Shown here one piece after another: positions 62,344-62,452 of a stretch of DNA of 62,452 nt (the stretch's first letter is position 1; each line of letters begins with the position of its first letter). The translations under genes were made by a program, and so were the position numbers. Location of the stretch: NCBI GenBank assembly GCA_017303355.1, contig JAFLCU010000018.1, positions 1 through 62,452 on the forward strand, read 5' to 3'. The stretch is from Caulobacterales bacterium. Lineage in GTDB: Bacteria > Pseudomonadota > Alphaproteobacteria > Caulobacterales > Aquidulcibacteraceae. Under the pieces are notes generated by a model. That model searched no databases and was not told the DNA's origin. It was given only the letters and a program-made list of their open reading frames with translations.

Positions 62344-62452
62344 TTATCCAGCGGGGACTAGACTCCGGTCGTCATCAAACGCCCCCGATGGGCGCTCTTC
62401 AAGGTCTTCGTTCTGCGTCCATCGCGCCGCGTAGTCGGCAGGCGTCAACCAG
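62344..62452 (-). pseudogene. Possible C-terminal end of an IS3-type transposase (runs off window)
   Basis: An open frame on the minus strand reading in from the right edge encodes WLTPADYAARWTQNEDLEER and then PSGAFDDDRSLVPAG before a stop. The TPADYAARW stretch resembles the ending of IS3-family OrfB proteins. Too short to confirm, and no upstream part is in view. Confidence 0.45.

Overview
The window is high-GC bacterial chromosome. The gene complement points to an alphaproteobacterium, most likely of the Caulobacterales/Hyphomonadales type: EipA (DUF1134), an NDUFA9-like SDR, the order ybgC-tolQRAB-pal-cpoB-tilS-ftsH, and a pheT/pheS/rplT/rpmI/infC cluster. This placement is inference from gene content, not a database match. 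No rRNA, tRNA or CRISPR array was seen.

Layout. 1-2.9 kb: 3' end of a cold-shock protein with a clear terminator, an SRPBCC/GyrI-like protein, chorismate mutase and two small proteins. 3-7.8 kb: uvrC (carrying an in-frame palindromic insertion), pgsA, an ArsR-SRPBCC-SRPBCC operon with a palindromic operator over its start, and a VOC protein. 7.8-16.4 kb, minus strand: the cell-envelope operon ybgC-tolQ-tolR-tolA-tolB-pal-cpoB, then tilS and ftsH. 16.4-24.1 kb: a GIY-YIG nuclease between two direct copies of a ~150 bp palindromic element, a malyl-CoA-lyase-like enzyme, accA, a NUDIX hydrolase, EipA, a beta-propeller lipoprotein and a potassium-channel-like protein.

24.3-34.9 kb is the most unusual part. 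Four tightly packed plus-strand genes (about 10.6 kb) form one apparent operon: a 1368-residue hybrid histidine-kinase-like protein, a 972-residue protein with an N-terminal receiver domain and a huge unrecognised effector, a radical SAM enzyme resembling the archaeosine/Elp3-type RaSEA family, and a 695-residue coiled-coil protein with two C-terminal membrane helices. I do not recognise this combination as a described system. The layout suggests a phosphorelay or ATP-dependent switch controlling a membrane-anchored radical SAM module.

35-49.7 kb: pheT and pheS with palindromic repeat elements beside each, rplT, rpmI, infC (with a probable AUA start), two glycosyltransferases, small lipoproteins and secreted proteins, a class-B-type HAD phosphatase, a rhodanese, mtgA and queG. 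49.7-55.7 kb: gltB-gltD glutamate synthase. 55.9-60.7 kb: uppP, DUF488, a membrane protein, an NDUFA9-like SDR, a secreted duplicated-repeat protein and yebC. 60.9-62.45 kb is a decayed accessory edge: hairpin-rich non-coding DNA, a truncated IS3-type transposase with a tandem 50 bp repeat, a small lipoprotein, and what looks like the C-terminal end of another transposase at the right boundary.

Most of the window is ordinary core genome. The novelty lies in the four-gene operon and in a family of GC-rich palindromic elements, one of which is translated inside UvrC.
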